From positions 100,662,324-100,726,323 of the forward strand of contig JBOZIK010000001.1 of the NCBI GenBank assembly GCA_051453625.1: a DNA stretch of 64,000 nt, written 5' to 3'. Under the pieces are notes generated by a model. The model was not told where the DNA came from and did not search any database. It saw only the letters and a program-made list of their open reading frames with translations. Both the position numbers and the translations under genes were made by a program. The stretch is from Welwitschia mirabilis. Taxonomy: Eukaryota; Gnetophyta; Gnetopsida; Welwitschiales. Shown piece after piece: positions 23,325 to 34,969 of the stretch (position 1 is the stretch's first letter; the number at the start of each line of letters is the position of its first letter).

Positions 23325-23736
23325 ATAACATTTCACATGACTAAGTACTTGTAAGGATAAAGGGAAGTAATAAGATGAGTAACAAAATAAGAACATTCAA
23401 AAACAACTAATTACTCACACCATTGAAAAAGAAAAAAATAACCAAGGCATATTTCTCCAAAATGAAGCTCATAGATATGCGAATGTTTAAAGATTGGATG
23501 AAGCTAATCTTATCATCTAAAATACCCAAGTAAAATCTTACTAGCCATGAAAACTTCATAAGTAAATACATAAGTAAAGTTAAAGATATTCAAGTGATAA
23601 CATGATATTTACCTAAGAAATGAGTTAAGAAGAAAATTAGGTAATGACAAGAGGAAGGTCCTTCTCATTGAGAGGTGCTTTCAAAATAAGTACTGATATC
23701 AGGTTCAAGGTTTCATTTAAAGATGACTCATAAATT

Positions 23737-24917
23737 ATCAACTTTTTTTCATTAAATTTTTGAATTTCTTAAGTGTTTAGATCAAAGATTTTAACTAAGC
23801 CATTTGAATGTACTTTTTCTATAAGATAAAGACCTAACCATTTAGAAGTTAACTTATTGTGTAAAAGGTGTACTCAGGTCTTATATAAAAAGATAAATTA
23901 ACCAAGTTCAAATTTCTTATAAATTTGTCATGTTTGAACTTGGCTTGGGCTTTGTGAATGAGTTGACGATGTATGAAATGAGTATGTTTTTCATCTAATT
24001 GGTCAAGTTGAAATAATTAAGTTCTAACATTTTTGTTCAAGTCTACAAGGTTAAGTCGATAGATGAATTAATAGAAGTTAGAACAAACATCAACTAGCAA
24101 AACATAAAATTTTCTATATGTAATTTTATATGGTGAGAAACCTAGAGAGTTATGCCAAGTAGTACAGTAAGCTCAAAGAACATCATTAAGTTTAGAGGAC
24201 CACATTTTCTTATTAACAGAAACTAACTTTTTAAGCATATTTTTAATTTTTCTATTTGCATTTTTGACTTGGTCATTTGTTGAGGATAATAAGCACATGC
24301 AATTCTATGTTTAATACCAATGGATAAAAGAAGTTTTTAAAATAGGTAATTAATGAAATGTGTTCTATGATCATTAATGATCATTCTTGGAAAACCAAAA
24401 CATTAAAAGTTTTAAGTTTGAACAAAATTACAAATAGTTCAAACATCATTTTTGGTAGTAGGAACAACTTCGACCCACTTAGTAACATAATCAACAACCA
24501 CTAGGATGTAATTTTTATCATTAGAAGGTGATTTAATAGGCCCTAAAAAGTTGATCCCATAATAATCAAAAGGTTCACATTTAAGTATAGGTTTAAGTGA
24601 CATATCTTAAGAGTGAGTTAGGCTATCATAATATTAACATGTATCACGCCTTCGAGAAAAATCAAATGAGTCTTTAAAAAGGATTGACCAATATAAACCA
24701 AAGTGAAGAATTTTCATGGCAGTCTTTTGGCTATTAAAGTATTTCCTACATACCCTACCATGGTAAAGTTTTAGGATTTCTAGGATTTCCCACTTAGGCC
24801 CATACTTATACATGATTTGATCTTTGCATCATCTATAAAGATAGATTTCATTCCACTCATAGTCACTAATTCTATAGAAAAAAGATTTGTGTTGGTTATG
24901 GTTTTAATGCTAAGATG
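23737..24917 (-). pseudogene. gypsy integrase, copy 1 (G2)
   Basis: Minus-strand pieces: GLIGPIKSPSNDKNYILVVVDYVTKWVEVVPTT (about 24555-24455 region), MIINDHRTHFINYLF carrying the second catalytic Asp, IGIKHRIACAYYPQ and, further on, the C-terminal part (LLGITL, YKITY, KAQAKFKHDKF). This matches the DDE core and C-terminal region of Athila/Tat-type integrases, which join element DNA to the chromosome. The aspartate-plus-glutamate triad is only partly readable and several stops are present. It ends at an N gap at 24918. Confidence 0.75.
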
Positions 24918-25017
24918 NNNNNNNNNNNNNNNNNNNNNNNNNNNNNNNNNNNNNNNNNNNNNNNNNNNNNNNNNNNNNNNNNNNNNNNNNNNNNNNNNNN
25001 NNNNNNNNNNNNNNNNN
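24918..25017. other. 100-N gap between two integrase copies
   Basis: Sequence left of the gap ends ttttaatgctaagatg, equivalent to 25745-25757. Sequence right of it restarts at aaagaacatcatta, equivalent to about 24176. So the gap separates two paralogous ~740-bp copies that differ at roughly a fifth of positions. Confidence 0.85.
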
Positions 25018-25905
25018 AAAGAACATCATTACATTTAGAGAACCATGTTTTCCTATTGATAAAGACTAATTTTTAAAGCATATTTTTAATTTCTTTATTT
25101 GCATTTTCGACTTGGCCATTAGTTTAAAAATGATAGGCACATGCAATTATATGTTTAATACTATGTGGATAAAAGAAGTTTAAAAAAATGTAATTAATAA
25201 AATAAGTTCCCTAATAACTAATGATGATTTATAAAAAACTAAAACATTGAAAGATATGAGTTCAAACAAATCACAAATAGTTTGAGCCTCATTTTTAGTA
25301 GTAAGAATAACCTCAACCCATTTAGTGATATAATCAATACTTATAAGTATATAATACTTTTTTATGAGAAGGTGGTGTAATAAGTCCTATAAAGTCAATT
25401 TTCCAATAATCAAAAGGTTCACATTTAAGTATAGGTTTAAGGGGCATATCGTGAGAATGAATTAGGCTACCATAACATTGATATGTATCACACCTTCTAG
25501 CCAATTCATATGAATTTTTAAAAAGAGTAGACTAAAAAAACTAGAATGAAGAATTTTTATGATGATTTTTTAGACACTAAAGTGTCCCCCACATATCCTA
25601 CCATGGCAAAGTTTTAGGATTTCTAAGCTTTTCCACTTAAATACACACTTACACATGATTTGATCCTTATAATATCTATAAAGATGGGGCTCATTTCACT
25701 CATAGTCATTGATCCTATGGAGAAAAAGATTTACATTGGTTATAGTTCTAATGCTAAGGAGTTTTTATAATAACAAGATAGTTCACAATATTGACATACC
25801 AAGGATTTGGATGAGTAGAAGTAATAGCATAAAGTTTTTTAATCACAAAGAGTTGCTCATCTGGTAAAGAGTCCTTTATGGGAAGTTCATCATAAGAGAA
25901 AGAAA
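25018..25905 (-). pseudogene. gypsy integrase, copy 2 (G2)
   Basis: Includes the N-terminal zinc-binding part (about 25700-25560; on - YKDQIMCKCVFKWKS, LCHGRICGG) and core pieces DFIGLI (about 25400) and SIKHIIACAYHF with TNGQVENANKEIKNML (about 25140-25080), which keeps the glutamate region of the DDE core. It joins naturally to the RNase H frame ending at 25907, so this copy is the one continuous with the rest of pol; copy 1 is the extra. Stops are frequent. Confidence 0.75.
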
Positions 25906-25906
25906 T

Positions 25907-27440
25907 TCAAGATAAATGATTAGAAATGTTGTTATGTTTTCCAGCTTTATCAATGATGGTAAGGTTAAATTCTTGCATGAGAAAGATCCACCTAATAAGT
26001 CTAGCACTAGAGTTTTTTTTAGTCATAAGATAGTAGATGGCTGTATGATCTATGTAAACATTGATGTGAAAGCCAAGAAGATAATATTGAAGATAATCAA
26101 GGCCAAAGATAATGAAAAGCATTTCTCTCTCAGTAGTAGTATAGTTGGATTGAGATAGGATATGACTTTTTAAAATCATTTTCGTACTTTTGGTTAAGAA
26201 CCCCACCCATAACAATGTTGTTTACATCACGCATAAGTGCTAAATCCTTATTTTCAAGTAAGGAGTAAAGTGGTTTAAAAATTTTGGCATAATCATGAAT
26301 AAAATGATGATAGAAATTAGCATGTTCGAGGAATGATCTAACTTGTTTGACATTAGTTAAAGGGCTAAGGTTTTTAATAATCTCAAATTTTATAGGATCC
26401 ATCCTAATCCCTTCCTTGAAAATGTGATGTCCTAAAATAAATCCATGGTTAATAAGGAGAAAACTCTTTTTACAACTCAATTGTAATCCACTCTCTATAC
26501 ACTGATCTAAAACTTTTTCTAATCTTTCTATGGTTTATTCAAAAGTGTCACCAAAGATAGAGAAGTCATCCATAAATATTTTAATAGAGTCATCTATCAT
26601 GTCAAAAAAGATCCCTATCATAGCTCATTGGAAGGTTCCAAGGGCTTTGCAAAGTCCAAAGGGAATTCATCTTAAAGCAAATATTCCAAATGATGAGGTA
26701 AAAGTTGTTTTATCTTGGTCTTCACTTGCTATACAAATTTGATTATAGCCACTATATCCATCAAAAAAACAATAGTAGGAATGACCTTAAATTATATCAA
26801 GTACTTGATCAAGAAAGAGTAAAGAATAATAATCCTTTTTAGTGACCTTATTAAGTTTTCTAAAATCGATGCACATTCTTCATTTCTCTCCTTCTTTGGA
26901 ACTATTATTAAAGAACTAATCCACTCACTATCAGATATGATNNNNNNNNNNNNNNNNNNNNNNNNNNNNNNNNNNNNNNNNNNNNNNNNNNNNNNNNNNN
27001 NNNNNNNNNNNNNNNNNNNNNNNNNNNNNNNNNNNNNNNNNNNNNNNNNNNNNNNNNNNNNNNNNNNNNNNNNNNNNNNNNNNNNNNNNNNNNNNNNNNN
27101 NNNNNNNNNNNNNNNNNNNNNNNNNNNNNNNNNNNNNNNNNNNNNNNNNNNNNNNNNNNNNNNNNNNNNNNNNNNNNNNNNNNNNNNNNNNNNNNNNNNN
27201 NNNNNNNNNNNNNNNNNNNNNNNNNNNNNNNNNNNNNNNNNNNNNNNNNNNNNNNNNNNNNNNNNNNNNNNNNNNNNNNNNNNNNNNNNNNNNNNNNNNN
27301 NNNCATTCTTCATTTCTCTCCGTCTTTGGAACTACTATGAAAGAACTAAGCCACTCACTATCAGATATGATATATATGATTCTGATATCTATAATTCTAA
27401 TGATTTCATCTTTAATAATTTGTTGAAGGGCCAAGTTGAG
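25907..27440 (-). pseudogene. gypsy reverse transcriptase and RNase H (G2)
   Basis: RT copies element RNA to DNA; RNase H removes the RNA. RT begins near IKDEIIRIIDIRIIYIISDS (27420-27360) and, after a gap, continues through GLCKALGTFQ (about 26660) to the catalytic box FMDDFSIFG (codons at 26576-26562 for FMDD F), then GLQLSCKKSFLL and FILGHHIFKEGIRMDPIK (26480-26390), SFLEHANFYHHFIHDYAKIFKPL (26330-26270). RNase H (26215-25907) reads TEREMLFIIFGLDYLQYYLLG, YIDHTAIYYLM and RWIFLMQEF. FxDD instead of YxDD is usual in this lineage. Stops and shifts separate the pieces. Confidence 0.85.
26942..27303. other. 362-N gap with overlapping flanks, inside RT
   Basis: 68 bases (cattcttcatttctctcc...) lie before the gap (26873-26941) and again after it (27304-27371) with about four differences. 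On - they encode the same ISDSEW...VVPK piece of RT, so the real RT is not interrupted here. Confidence 0.9.
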
Positions 27441-27663
27441 CCTTATTTGGGGTTTTCTAATAGTTTTAGCATTATCTTCAAAGTAAATCTTGTGTTAAAC
27501 TATGGAAATAGGAATGGTAGCTAAGTCCTTATGGATCCAAGTAAAGGCTTCTTCTTTAGAGGCTAAGAGTATGATCAAGATGGATTCTTATTGAGAAGTT
27601 AAAAAATCACTTATTATCAAGGGTTTCATTTAATTATTGGATACAAAAAAAATAATTTAAACC

Positions 27664-28345
27664 TTAGGGTAATTTCTTGAGTTCTAAGTTAAAGTTTTCA
27701 ACTATCATTCCATTTTTCATGGGAATGATAAAGGTGGAATGACACTCTGAAAATAGTTTTTCAACCAAGTAAATATGTGGAATTTCTTTCCAATTGATGT
27801 ATTCTTCATCCTCAAACTTAATACAGTGTGTTTCAGTTAGATCATCATACAAAGTTGGCTCTTGTAGCATGATTAATCTTTCCTCAATTGGTCGATGTTA
27901 TAAAAATAAGGCTAGTTTTAATTCATCTTCTAAGATAAACCCATTTCCTATGTTCTTTTTAATAGCATTAAATACTTGAATGGTAAATTTTTTATTGCTA
28001 AAATGACATCCCATCATCCCTGTTTGTATGTTAATGATATAATAGACTATTGCACAAAAGGATCTTCCTAAGAGAACTTGATAACCTTCATCATGTTCTA
28101 CCTCCATGATAATAACATCTATGGGGTAAGAAGCTCTCTCAATTTGGATGACTAGGTCCTTGATAATCTCTAATTGTTTCTTAATTAAAGTGTCAACCAA
28201 TTATAAGATAATTCATGTAGGTTTTATTCTATTTTCCAACCCAAGTATCTTACATATGTGAAAAGGTATGATGTTCACCCTAGTTTCTTTGCTAATTAAA
28301 GCCTTCTGAATTCTTTTGTTTTCTTCTAAAGTGACATTCATAGTT
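27664..28345 (-). pseudogene. gypsy protease and protease-RT spacer (G2)
   Basis: On - the active-site region reads KALISKETRVNIIPFHICKILGLE (about 28315-28245): the pattern of a gypsy protease, but the catalytic Asp position holds Ser. Then a 100-residue open stretch (28200-27898) has RASYPIDVIIMEVEHDEGYQVLLGRSFCA and FTIQVFNAIKK, the flap and ILGRPF-like motif. The spacer (27870-27664) ends NLELKKLP just before RT. Without the Asp this protease could not work. Confidence 0.75.
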
Positions 28346-29039
28346 GCAGCTCTGGGGTTTTTCACTTTAGGACATTTTTAATGACTAAGTTGGAAATATA
28401 TTGAGTGAGAAAAAATTTACTAAGAATTGTACATTTTTACTTTCTCCTCACTCGGTCCTTTCACAACTTAGAATATTTAGGATTTTTTGTAAGTATTTCT
28501 AAAAAGGAAAGTTGACGTTTACCTATTACATTAAGATTTTTAAGTGTTCATCAAAGATAGGATTTATATTTAATTAATTAAGTCAAGCAGTAGATGGTTT
28601 TTTTTTTCTTTATTTCCTTGTGAAAAGTTTTTATTAGAGGTTTTAATATGTGATGTTGATGGAAAGTCGTATGAGTCCAAAGTTTTTACATCATCTTTTT
28701 CATTCTCATTACTCTTGGAATTTGAGACCTCATGGTAGGAGGTGTTGTATCATTTCCACTTCTTGTTACTACTTTTAAATCTCTCCTAAGCTCATTTAAG
28801 TTGGGTAATGGTTAAGATGCATGAGATCCTTATGGTCTTTAGTTGGCAAGAATTGTTTGTTGGAGCACATTCACTAAGTTTTCAATATTTTTATTAGTCT
28901 TTTCAATATTGTTATTGGTTCTTTTAATATTGCCATTAGTCTTTTCTTGCATTCTTTTTAATTATGCTATAGATTCCTTGAGTGGATCATGTTGAAAGTT
29001 TGAATTTCTGAATCTATTTTTAAAAGGTTTTCATGTTGA
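28346..29039 (-). other. gag-protease linker of G2
   Basis: On - a low-complexity linker. The stretch at 28880-28950 repeats 'agtcttttcaatattgttattgg', coding for an Asn/Ile-rich repeat (KNLENI-like, KTNKNIEN-like). The equivalent in G3 is 50330-50440. No domain recognised. Confidence 0.45.
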
Positions 29040-30250
29040 TTATCCACCTAGTTTTTGTTGAAATTGAGATTGAATTTTGAAATTATGTGTTCTTTGGTTG
29101 AAAGAACAAACTTCCTCAAACATCTTTTCTTTACAAGTTGGCAAAAAGGGACATTCTTTAGTTGGATGAAAGTCATCTTCACAAATTTCACAAGTTGAAG
29201 TGGTGTTTTTATCTCTTACTATCTTTAAATCAAGTATCAATTATGTGTATTTTGCTAAGATGATAGTAAAATCTTTAAGTAGGTTGGCTAGATTTCCCCT
29301 TTCTTCTTCCTTATCATGTTTAACTTCCTTTAAATCTTTTATGATTTAACCTATAGTTTAATTTTCTTTAATGGCTTTAAGCCATGTTTGAATTATTTCT
29401 ACCAAGTTTTCCAACATACTCAATACATCATCTAAGCCTAAATTCAACTAATTATCTCCATAAGAAAAGTCTACAAGTTGTTTAGTTTGATAATCCAATT
29501 CACTAGAGAAATAATTAACTAACCCTACTTTACTAAATTCATCAATTGAGTTGGCATGACTAGCTAAGATAAAATGTTCATAAGCTGTGGAATAATCCTC
29601 ATGAGGTTGTTGAAAATTAGTCATTTCTTTTCTTCTCTTTTTCATGGAACTTTCACTCAAAAATCATTTGATAAGAACTTCTTGTACTTAACTCCAAGAT
29701 TTAATACTCTTATGTGGAATGGTTTTAAGATAAAATTTTACCCTTCCTCTAAGTGTGACTAGAAAAATAATCATATAGGTATAGTCACTAATACATTTTT
29801 TTCATTTCTTGAGGTAAGCATAAGTTATTTAATGTCAGCTATATGTTGGAAAGGGTCTTCCTCAGGTCCTCCCGAAAAAGTTGGATAAGCACTTAGGTTT
29901 CTTTATTCTAGATCATCACTGGGAGGTAGATCAAAAGGATTTTTAAGTGCATGTTTTTTATTAGTAATTAAATCTCTAAGAGTAATGTTTGCATTTGAGG
30001 AAGAAGTTTCTATTATGTGGGATATTGGATGAAGCAACTTGCTTTTGTTTCTACAATGATTTTGATACATTTGACATATTCAAAAAAAACATGATCTACT
30101 TTTATCCTATAATTTTTTTTACCAAATTTGATTCTAAAATAATAAAAGTAGAAAAACATTCTTTTTCAATTCTAGGAATTTTCATACCTGGGGTGTGCAT
30201 ACCTAGATTTTACTCAAAGTCGAATAACCCTTTTTAGATGTTTTCTTCAA
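29040..30250 (-). pseudogene. gypsy gag with CCHC zinc knuckle (G2)
   Basis: From the N-terminal side on -: LSAYPTFSGGPEEDPFQHI (about 29900-29840), then a capsid-like piece ending MSESSMKKRRKEMTNFQQPHEDYSTAYEHF (29660-29570), FSKVGLVNYFSSELDYQTKQLVDFS, and a perfect C-x2-C-x4-H-x4-C knuckle CEICEDDFHPTKEC at about 29190-29150 (open from 29240 to 29040). The knuckle binds element RNA. G3 carries the same order at 50500-51650. The N-terminal half has many stops. Confidence 0.75.
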
Positions 30251-30693
30251 TCAAGTTCTACTATCTCTAATATTTCATCTTTTTATGAGAATTTACCATG
30301 TCCTTTCATGCTTAGACAGTAATTTAAAAAAAAAGTTATCGTTCACCTAGTTGTGGGAATAACAAGAAGGACAACAATCATAGTAATAGAAAACCAAAAC
30401 TTAGAAATATTACTAAAAGAAAAAATAATAGACTATCATCCAAGTTATCATTAGAACAATAGAGAAGATGATAGTACTTTTATTATTAAACTATGAATAG
30501 AAGAAAAATTACAAAAGTAAAAAAAAATTTAAAATTTCAGAACTATTGTGTCCAATATCATTGGAACGATAGAGAGGATGNNNNNNNNNNATCTAAACTA
30601 TACCAAAAATATAGTACTATTTCAAAATAAATAACCTAAATAGAAAATTCGAGGTACTTATTTAGATAGTGATAATCCATTAGCTTTTTACAG
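30251..30693 (-). other. Leader of G2
   Basis: No coding homology. Two phrases attagaacaatagagaagatg (30449-30470) and attggaacgatagagaggatg (30560-30580) lie on either side of a short stretch that ends in a 10-N gap at 30581-30590, perhaps another imperfect join. Confidence 0.4.
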
Positions 30694-30717
30694 CATTCCT
30701 TGATAATTATGCCAAAA
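30694..30717 (-). promoter_or_regulatory. Primer-binding site of G2
   Basis: On - it reads ttttggcataattatcaagg, beginning exactly at the LTR end; ttttggc keeps the family phrase. A second copy at 30920-30943 belongs to the unmerged contig overlap. Confidence 0.65.
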
Positions 30718-30819
30718 TATTGCAGTGTGAATTTATGCAATCCTAAAGCCCTTTAGATAAAATCAGTAAATCAAATTACTTGGAAAAAAACACATGCTAG
30801 TATAGACAGGAGTTCACTT

Positions 30820-30919
30820 NNNNNNNNNNNNNNNNNNNNNNNNNNNNNNNNNNNNNNNNNNNNNNNNNNNNNNNNNNNNNNNNNNNNNNNNNNNNNNNNN
30901 NNNNNNNNNNNNNNNNNNN
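30820..30919. other. 100-N gap with overlapping flanks
   Basis: 126 bases before the gap (30694-30819) recur after it (30920-31045) with about two differences, including both PBS and LTR start. Unmerged contig overlap. Confidence 0.9.
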
Positions 30920-31152
30920 CATTCCTTGATAATTATGCAAAAATATTGCAGTGTGAATTTATGCAATCCTAAAACCCTTTAGATAAAATCAGTAAATCAA
31001 ATTACTTGGAAAAAAACACATGCTAGTATAGACAGGAGTTCACTTGAATGTAATAATCCCAATAAAGGCACTAGGCTAAAATTTAGAGAATTGATTTCTA
31101 AAGGTATTTTTAGTCTTTTTATTTTTTAATAACTAAAAGTAAATAATAAGAT

Positions 31153-31966
31153 NNNNNNNNNNNNNNNNNNNNNNNNNNNNNNNNNNNNNNNNNNNNNNNN
31201 NNNNNNNNNNNNNNNNNNNNNNNNNNNNNNNNNNNNNNNNNNNNNNNNNNNNNNNNNNNNNNNNNNNNNNNNNNNNNNNNNNNNNNNNNNNNNNNNNNNN
31301 NNNNNNNNNNNNNNNNNNNNNNNNNNNNNNNNNNNNNNNNNNNNNNNNNNNNNNNNNNNNNNNNNNNNNNNNNNNNNNNNNNNNNNNNNNNNNNNNNNNN
31401 NNNNNNNNNNNNNNNNNNNNNNNNNNNNNNNNNNNNNNNNNNNNNNNNNNNNNNNNNNNNNNNNNNNNNNNNNNNNNNNNNNNNNNNNNNNNNNNNNNNN
31501 NNNNNNNNNNNNNNNNNNNNNNNNNNNNNNNNNNNNNNNNNNNNNNNNNNNNNNNNNNNNNNNNNNNNNNNNNNNNNNNNNNNNNNNNNNNNNNNNNNNN
31601 NNNNNNNNNNNNNNNNNNNNNNNNNNNNNNNNNNNNNNNNNNNNNNNNNNNNNNNNNNNNNNNNNNNNNNNNNNNNNNNNNNNNNNNNNNNNNNNNNNNN
31701 NNNNNNNNNNNNNNNNNNNNNNNNNNNNNNNNNNNNNNNNNNNNNNNNNNNNNNNNNNNNNNNNNNNNNNNNNNNNNNNNNNNNNNNNNNNNNNNNNNNN
31801 NNNNNNNNNNNNNNNNNNNNNNNNNNNNNNNNNNNNNNNNNNNNNNNNNNNNNNNNNNNNNNNNNNNNNNNNNNNNNNNNNNNNNNNNNNNNNNNNNNNN
31901 NNNNNNNNNNNNNNNNNNNNNNNNNNNNNNNNNNNNNNNNNNNNNNNNNNNNNNNNNNNNNNNNNN
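31153..31966. other. 814-N gap in the 5' LTR of G2
   Basis: The last bases before (aaataataagat) and first after (tgtggaatggaaataacaat) correspond to about 20384 and 20572 in the 3' LTR. Only ~180 bases would be missing if nothing was inserted, so the N length overstates the gap or hides an insertion. Confidence 0.7.
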
Positions 31967-32914
31967 TGTGGAATGGAAATAACAATACAAACTTAAACTA
32001 ACCAAAGTCAACCTTAACAAAGGTTTCCCTTATGATCTAAATAAATTATAGAATTATTGCTTAAACTATAATCAACTTAAACTATAAGGGACATAAATAA
32101 AATTAAAATGAAAAGAGTAATTGTATTGATTCATAGAACTTTACATCCACTTATAATAAAGTAGCAACACCTTAGTGGAAGAGACTTAGCCTAACACCAG
32201 GAAAACTTTTCTTTGTAGCTACTGGATGAACCTCTTGTCCTTCAATCTTCTTTCATAATTATATTGGATATAAAAGGTCTAAGAGTGAAGGAGGAAAAGG
32301 ATATTTATAGTTTTATATTGAAGTTCTAGAAGCTTAATTCTAGAAGTCAGAAAAGAAACCCTAATAGCCCAAATGGGTTGCATGTCCCCATTACAAAGAT
32401 AAATCTTTCCAATCATAGGAAAATAACTATTGTCCTAACTTTCATGAAAACGACAGAGGAGGAACCAACCTATATTAAAAAGACACTCCATTAGCTTTAG
32501 GCCCCACTATCAACGTTGCAGTTTTTATCCATGTTAGTAATACTATTGTCCTGCCTGTCGTGAGGATGACAGAGGGGATGACATTCTTCTTCATCTTTGA
32601 TCTCAATAAGGAATCAATCTTCTACATGTGAATCTTTCTTCCAAAGTATGTAATATCAGAATAAGCTGAAGAATCCTTCAAATATGGTAAGAATCAAATG
32701 TTTCAATGATCATCCTATCAGTTCTCCATAATCATCAGTATTGCATCCAAACCTATATAAATGTCCTACAAAAGAACTCAAAATACACCGTCAAATTCCT
32801 ATAGATTGGCATTGAAGTAGGCTTAGAAAGAATTCATGACTAAAGATCTAATTCCTGTATAGTATGACAAGGATATAATCTACCTTAAGTAAAGTGAAAT
32901 ATGGTATTTATAGG

Positions 32915-34256
32915 TGTTGTAATGTGACTTTCTACTTTAGAATCTGATTTTCTTCAATGTATCTATAATCCAAACATTTGGAAATTGAATTTATAATTGC
33001 ATGCACAAAAGAAACTTGTATAGTGGGATTAACCCAAAATGTGATAATCTAGAGAAGAATTATAATCAGAAATTAAAAAATTAATTTCCATAGAGTAAAA
33101 GATGATATGACTTTCTGATTTTCTAAAATTGAAATCTAATTTGAAAGTAATAAAAATGTAACAAATGAAATAAATGAAAATGAAATGAAATAAATTGAGA
33201 TATAAATGAAGGAATGTAATCTAAATGAAAGCAGCAATATATTAACCAATCTATTATCACTTAGATAAACCCTCATAATTTATATTAGTTACAAAATAAT
33301 ACCAGTAAATTGCAATGAACATAAACTGTAAGGAATATAAGAGAATTTCATAAGAAAACATAATTAGATCAATCTTTATTAAATTGATTAAATTGTTCTA
33401 CATCCGTTTGCAAGAAAAAGCTCCTTAATGAAGGAATCATGGGCTAACAATAAGGACATCTTTATCTTAAGTCAAGATGGATACTTTTGCCATTTAATCT
33501 CTAATTTTTCATAAGATAAATATGTAGAAAAAGATGATCAAATGTGGTTTAAAAGGGTCTATTTATAGTTTAGAATTAGAGGTTGATTGGTCCATAGGAT
33601 GTGATGTTAAATGACTTAACTAAAGCTAAATCTTATTATAAGCATGATTATTTTTTTAACAAATAACTAGTTATCATCCACTTATGTTATTTGGATGATA
33701 AGGTAAATAACACCTCCAACTGCTTGTAAATACATGACAAGTAATTATCTAGTCAATTTTTTTTATTAATAATCATCTTCTTATGTCATTTAGATGACAG
33801 AAATAGATGACAACTCCAAACTTAGGCATTTCTAATTTATTTTTCTTGATAGTTATCACGAGTGTCTTAGAGATGATTAGGTGAATGATACCATCATTTT
33901 AACTTCATCAACTTTGATCATTAACCCTAAGTGTAACCTTGGCCTTTAATATTTTTTCATGATCAACTTCATTCCTTAGCTATTTTTTAACTCATGTGAA
34001 ATCTGTCATGATTTTCATAATGTAAAGTACTCTTATGCTGATAGTCTAGGTAGCCTTTGACTCATCATCTTATAAGGTAGAATAGAGAAGGCTTTAATTT
34101 TCATAATAAAGGAGTCAAATTCAATAGGAAATATGTCTAACTTATGTTCATCTTGAGGTTCTAATGGAATTTTTATATTCTTTAAGAAATCTATCTAAAT
34201 GACCTAAAAATATCCTTAGTTATGGTATTAAATACAACCAATTTGGCCTTACAACA
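32915..34256 (-). repeat. gypsy LTR, copy A (G3 family)
   Basis: On + starts tgttgtaatgtgact and ends ggccttacaaca, so both ends carry the 8-base inverted repeat TGTTGTAA/TTACAACA. Aligns with 37455-38389 (B) and 52402-53730 (C). The TATA region is tatttatagtt at about 33560-33570, and motif copies (atcatccacttatg, gatgacag) lie at 33665-33880. The adjoining purine tract at 34257-34272 marks it as the 3' LTR of a minus-strand element. Confidence 0.75.
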
Positions 34257-34479
34257 AAACCCCCACTTAGCCTTGTCAGTTCTTAACAAAGTAAGTAGAT
34301 ACTTCTAGGTTTCAAGTCAAATTGATAAAGATAAATAATTATTGAAGCATATAAATAAAATTTAGAGATTTTACGATATGGATTCACAATCAGCACTGAC
34401 TAGACATATTGTTCCATGTTAAAAATTAGCAAAGGAAATCTTTCATCCAAAATATTTTTTGTTGTTAATATGTTAAGCT
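34257..34479 (-). other. gypsy 3' internal remnant with polypurine tract (A)
   Basis: On - it ends ggctaagtgggggtttt directly before LTR A: the polypurine tract. Homologous DNA in the same order lies at 38390-38617 beside LTR B and, less closely, at 21425-21500 in G2. Confidence 0.6.
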
Positions 34480-34919
34480 AAATTTATTGTCCTTATAATG
34501 TTCCTAATATTATGTTTTACATTAGCTTCACTTTAATATTGTAAAAAGAGGGTTCTATTTTAAAACCATCCTTGGGGATGTTTAGGTAGAGATGGGGCAT
34601 ATGTCAAGAAAGAAATGATACCCTTTTTAGGATTTTAGCTTTTAGTTCTTGGCTATAACGGTTGGCCTATTTAATGGTGATGTGTTTTTTTTTCTTTATA
34701 AATAAGATAGAGTTGAAAGAGCTCTGTAAGAAATTCTTGTTTGAGGTTTGTTGTTGGCTTGAAGCATATTCTTTGCCTATAATCTCGAAAGAAGTTAATA
34801 GAGCTTTCCATTATTTTCCCATGGTTTTTCCATCATTGAAGTTTTTCATATAAACCGTTATGTCTCTGTGTTTTATTGCTATTTTTTTAATCACTTTACT
34901 ATTATGTATTTTCATAATA
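34480..34919 (+). repeat. LTR-like 440-bp sequence before a tRNA-Met PBS, copy A
   Basis: About 440 bases from tgttaagctaaatttatt to ttttcataata, followed by a PBS. It contains gagttgaaagagctctg, a polyadenylation-type 'aagttaatagagct' region and cccatggtttttcc. A second copy is 38618-39061. Its start was chosen at the only TG that matches in both copies and could be further left, as chromovirus LTRs are often longer. Confidence 0.5.
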
Positions 34920-34935
34920 CTTGGTATTAAAGCTC
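34920..34935 (+). promoter_or_regulatory. Decayed initiator-tRNA-Met PBS, copy A
   Basis: cttggtattaaagctc, a mutated form of the tggtatcagagc primer-binding site for initiator methionine tRNA, which is intact in copy B at 39063. Confidence 0.7.
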
Positions 34936-34969
34936 TAGGTCTGAAGCTCACTCGCTTTGATGATAAAGT

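Larger units (their letters stand above)
21425..23736 (-). other. 3' non-coding region of G2
   Basis: No credible gene. At 22078-22125 it carries gtgtcattctggttgtcatgg and gggatgacagtg, the same kind of motif found twice in the LTR. 22930-23225 matches G1 and G3. An apparent 80-residue frame at 22013-22255 merely spans the motif and is not supported. Confidence 0.6.
20264..32819 (-). mobile_element. Ty3/gypsy element G2 (Athila/Tat-like), decayed but complete in layout
   Basis: Read on -: 5' LTR (32819-30718), PBS (30717-30694), leader, gag with CCHC box, protease, RT, RNase H, integrase, long 3' non-coding part, purine tract and 3' LTR (21424-20264). LTR ends match the G1 family. Integrase is present twice across an N gap, and several gaps carry unmerged overlaps, so true length is less than the 12.5 kb shown. 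All domains have stops. This is the likely coding counterpart of G1. Confidence 0.8.
30718..32819 (-). repeat. 5' LTR of G2
   Basis: On + starts tattgcagtgtgaattt and ends near 32819 (ttggcattgaagta, a decayed ttcacattgcaaca). Matches 20264-21424 throughout, including the TATA region (ggatatttatag, 32299-32310) and the motif tgtcctgcctgtcgtgagg with gatgaca (32545-32585). It contains N runs at 30820-30919 and 31153-31966 and a duplicated 126-bp flank. Confidence 0.75.

Noticed and set aside
26562-26576. FMDD in G2 RT as a missense loss of the YxDD box
   Set aside because: G3 has FIDD at the same place, so Phe is the lineage's normal residue.
31119-32020. 288-295 residue frames on the minus strand
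   Set aside because: Nearly all X from the 814-N gap, and the place is LTR.
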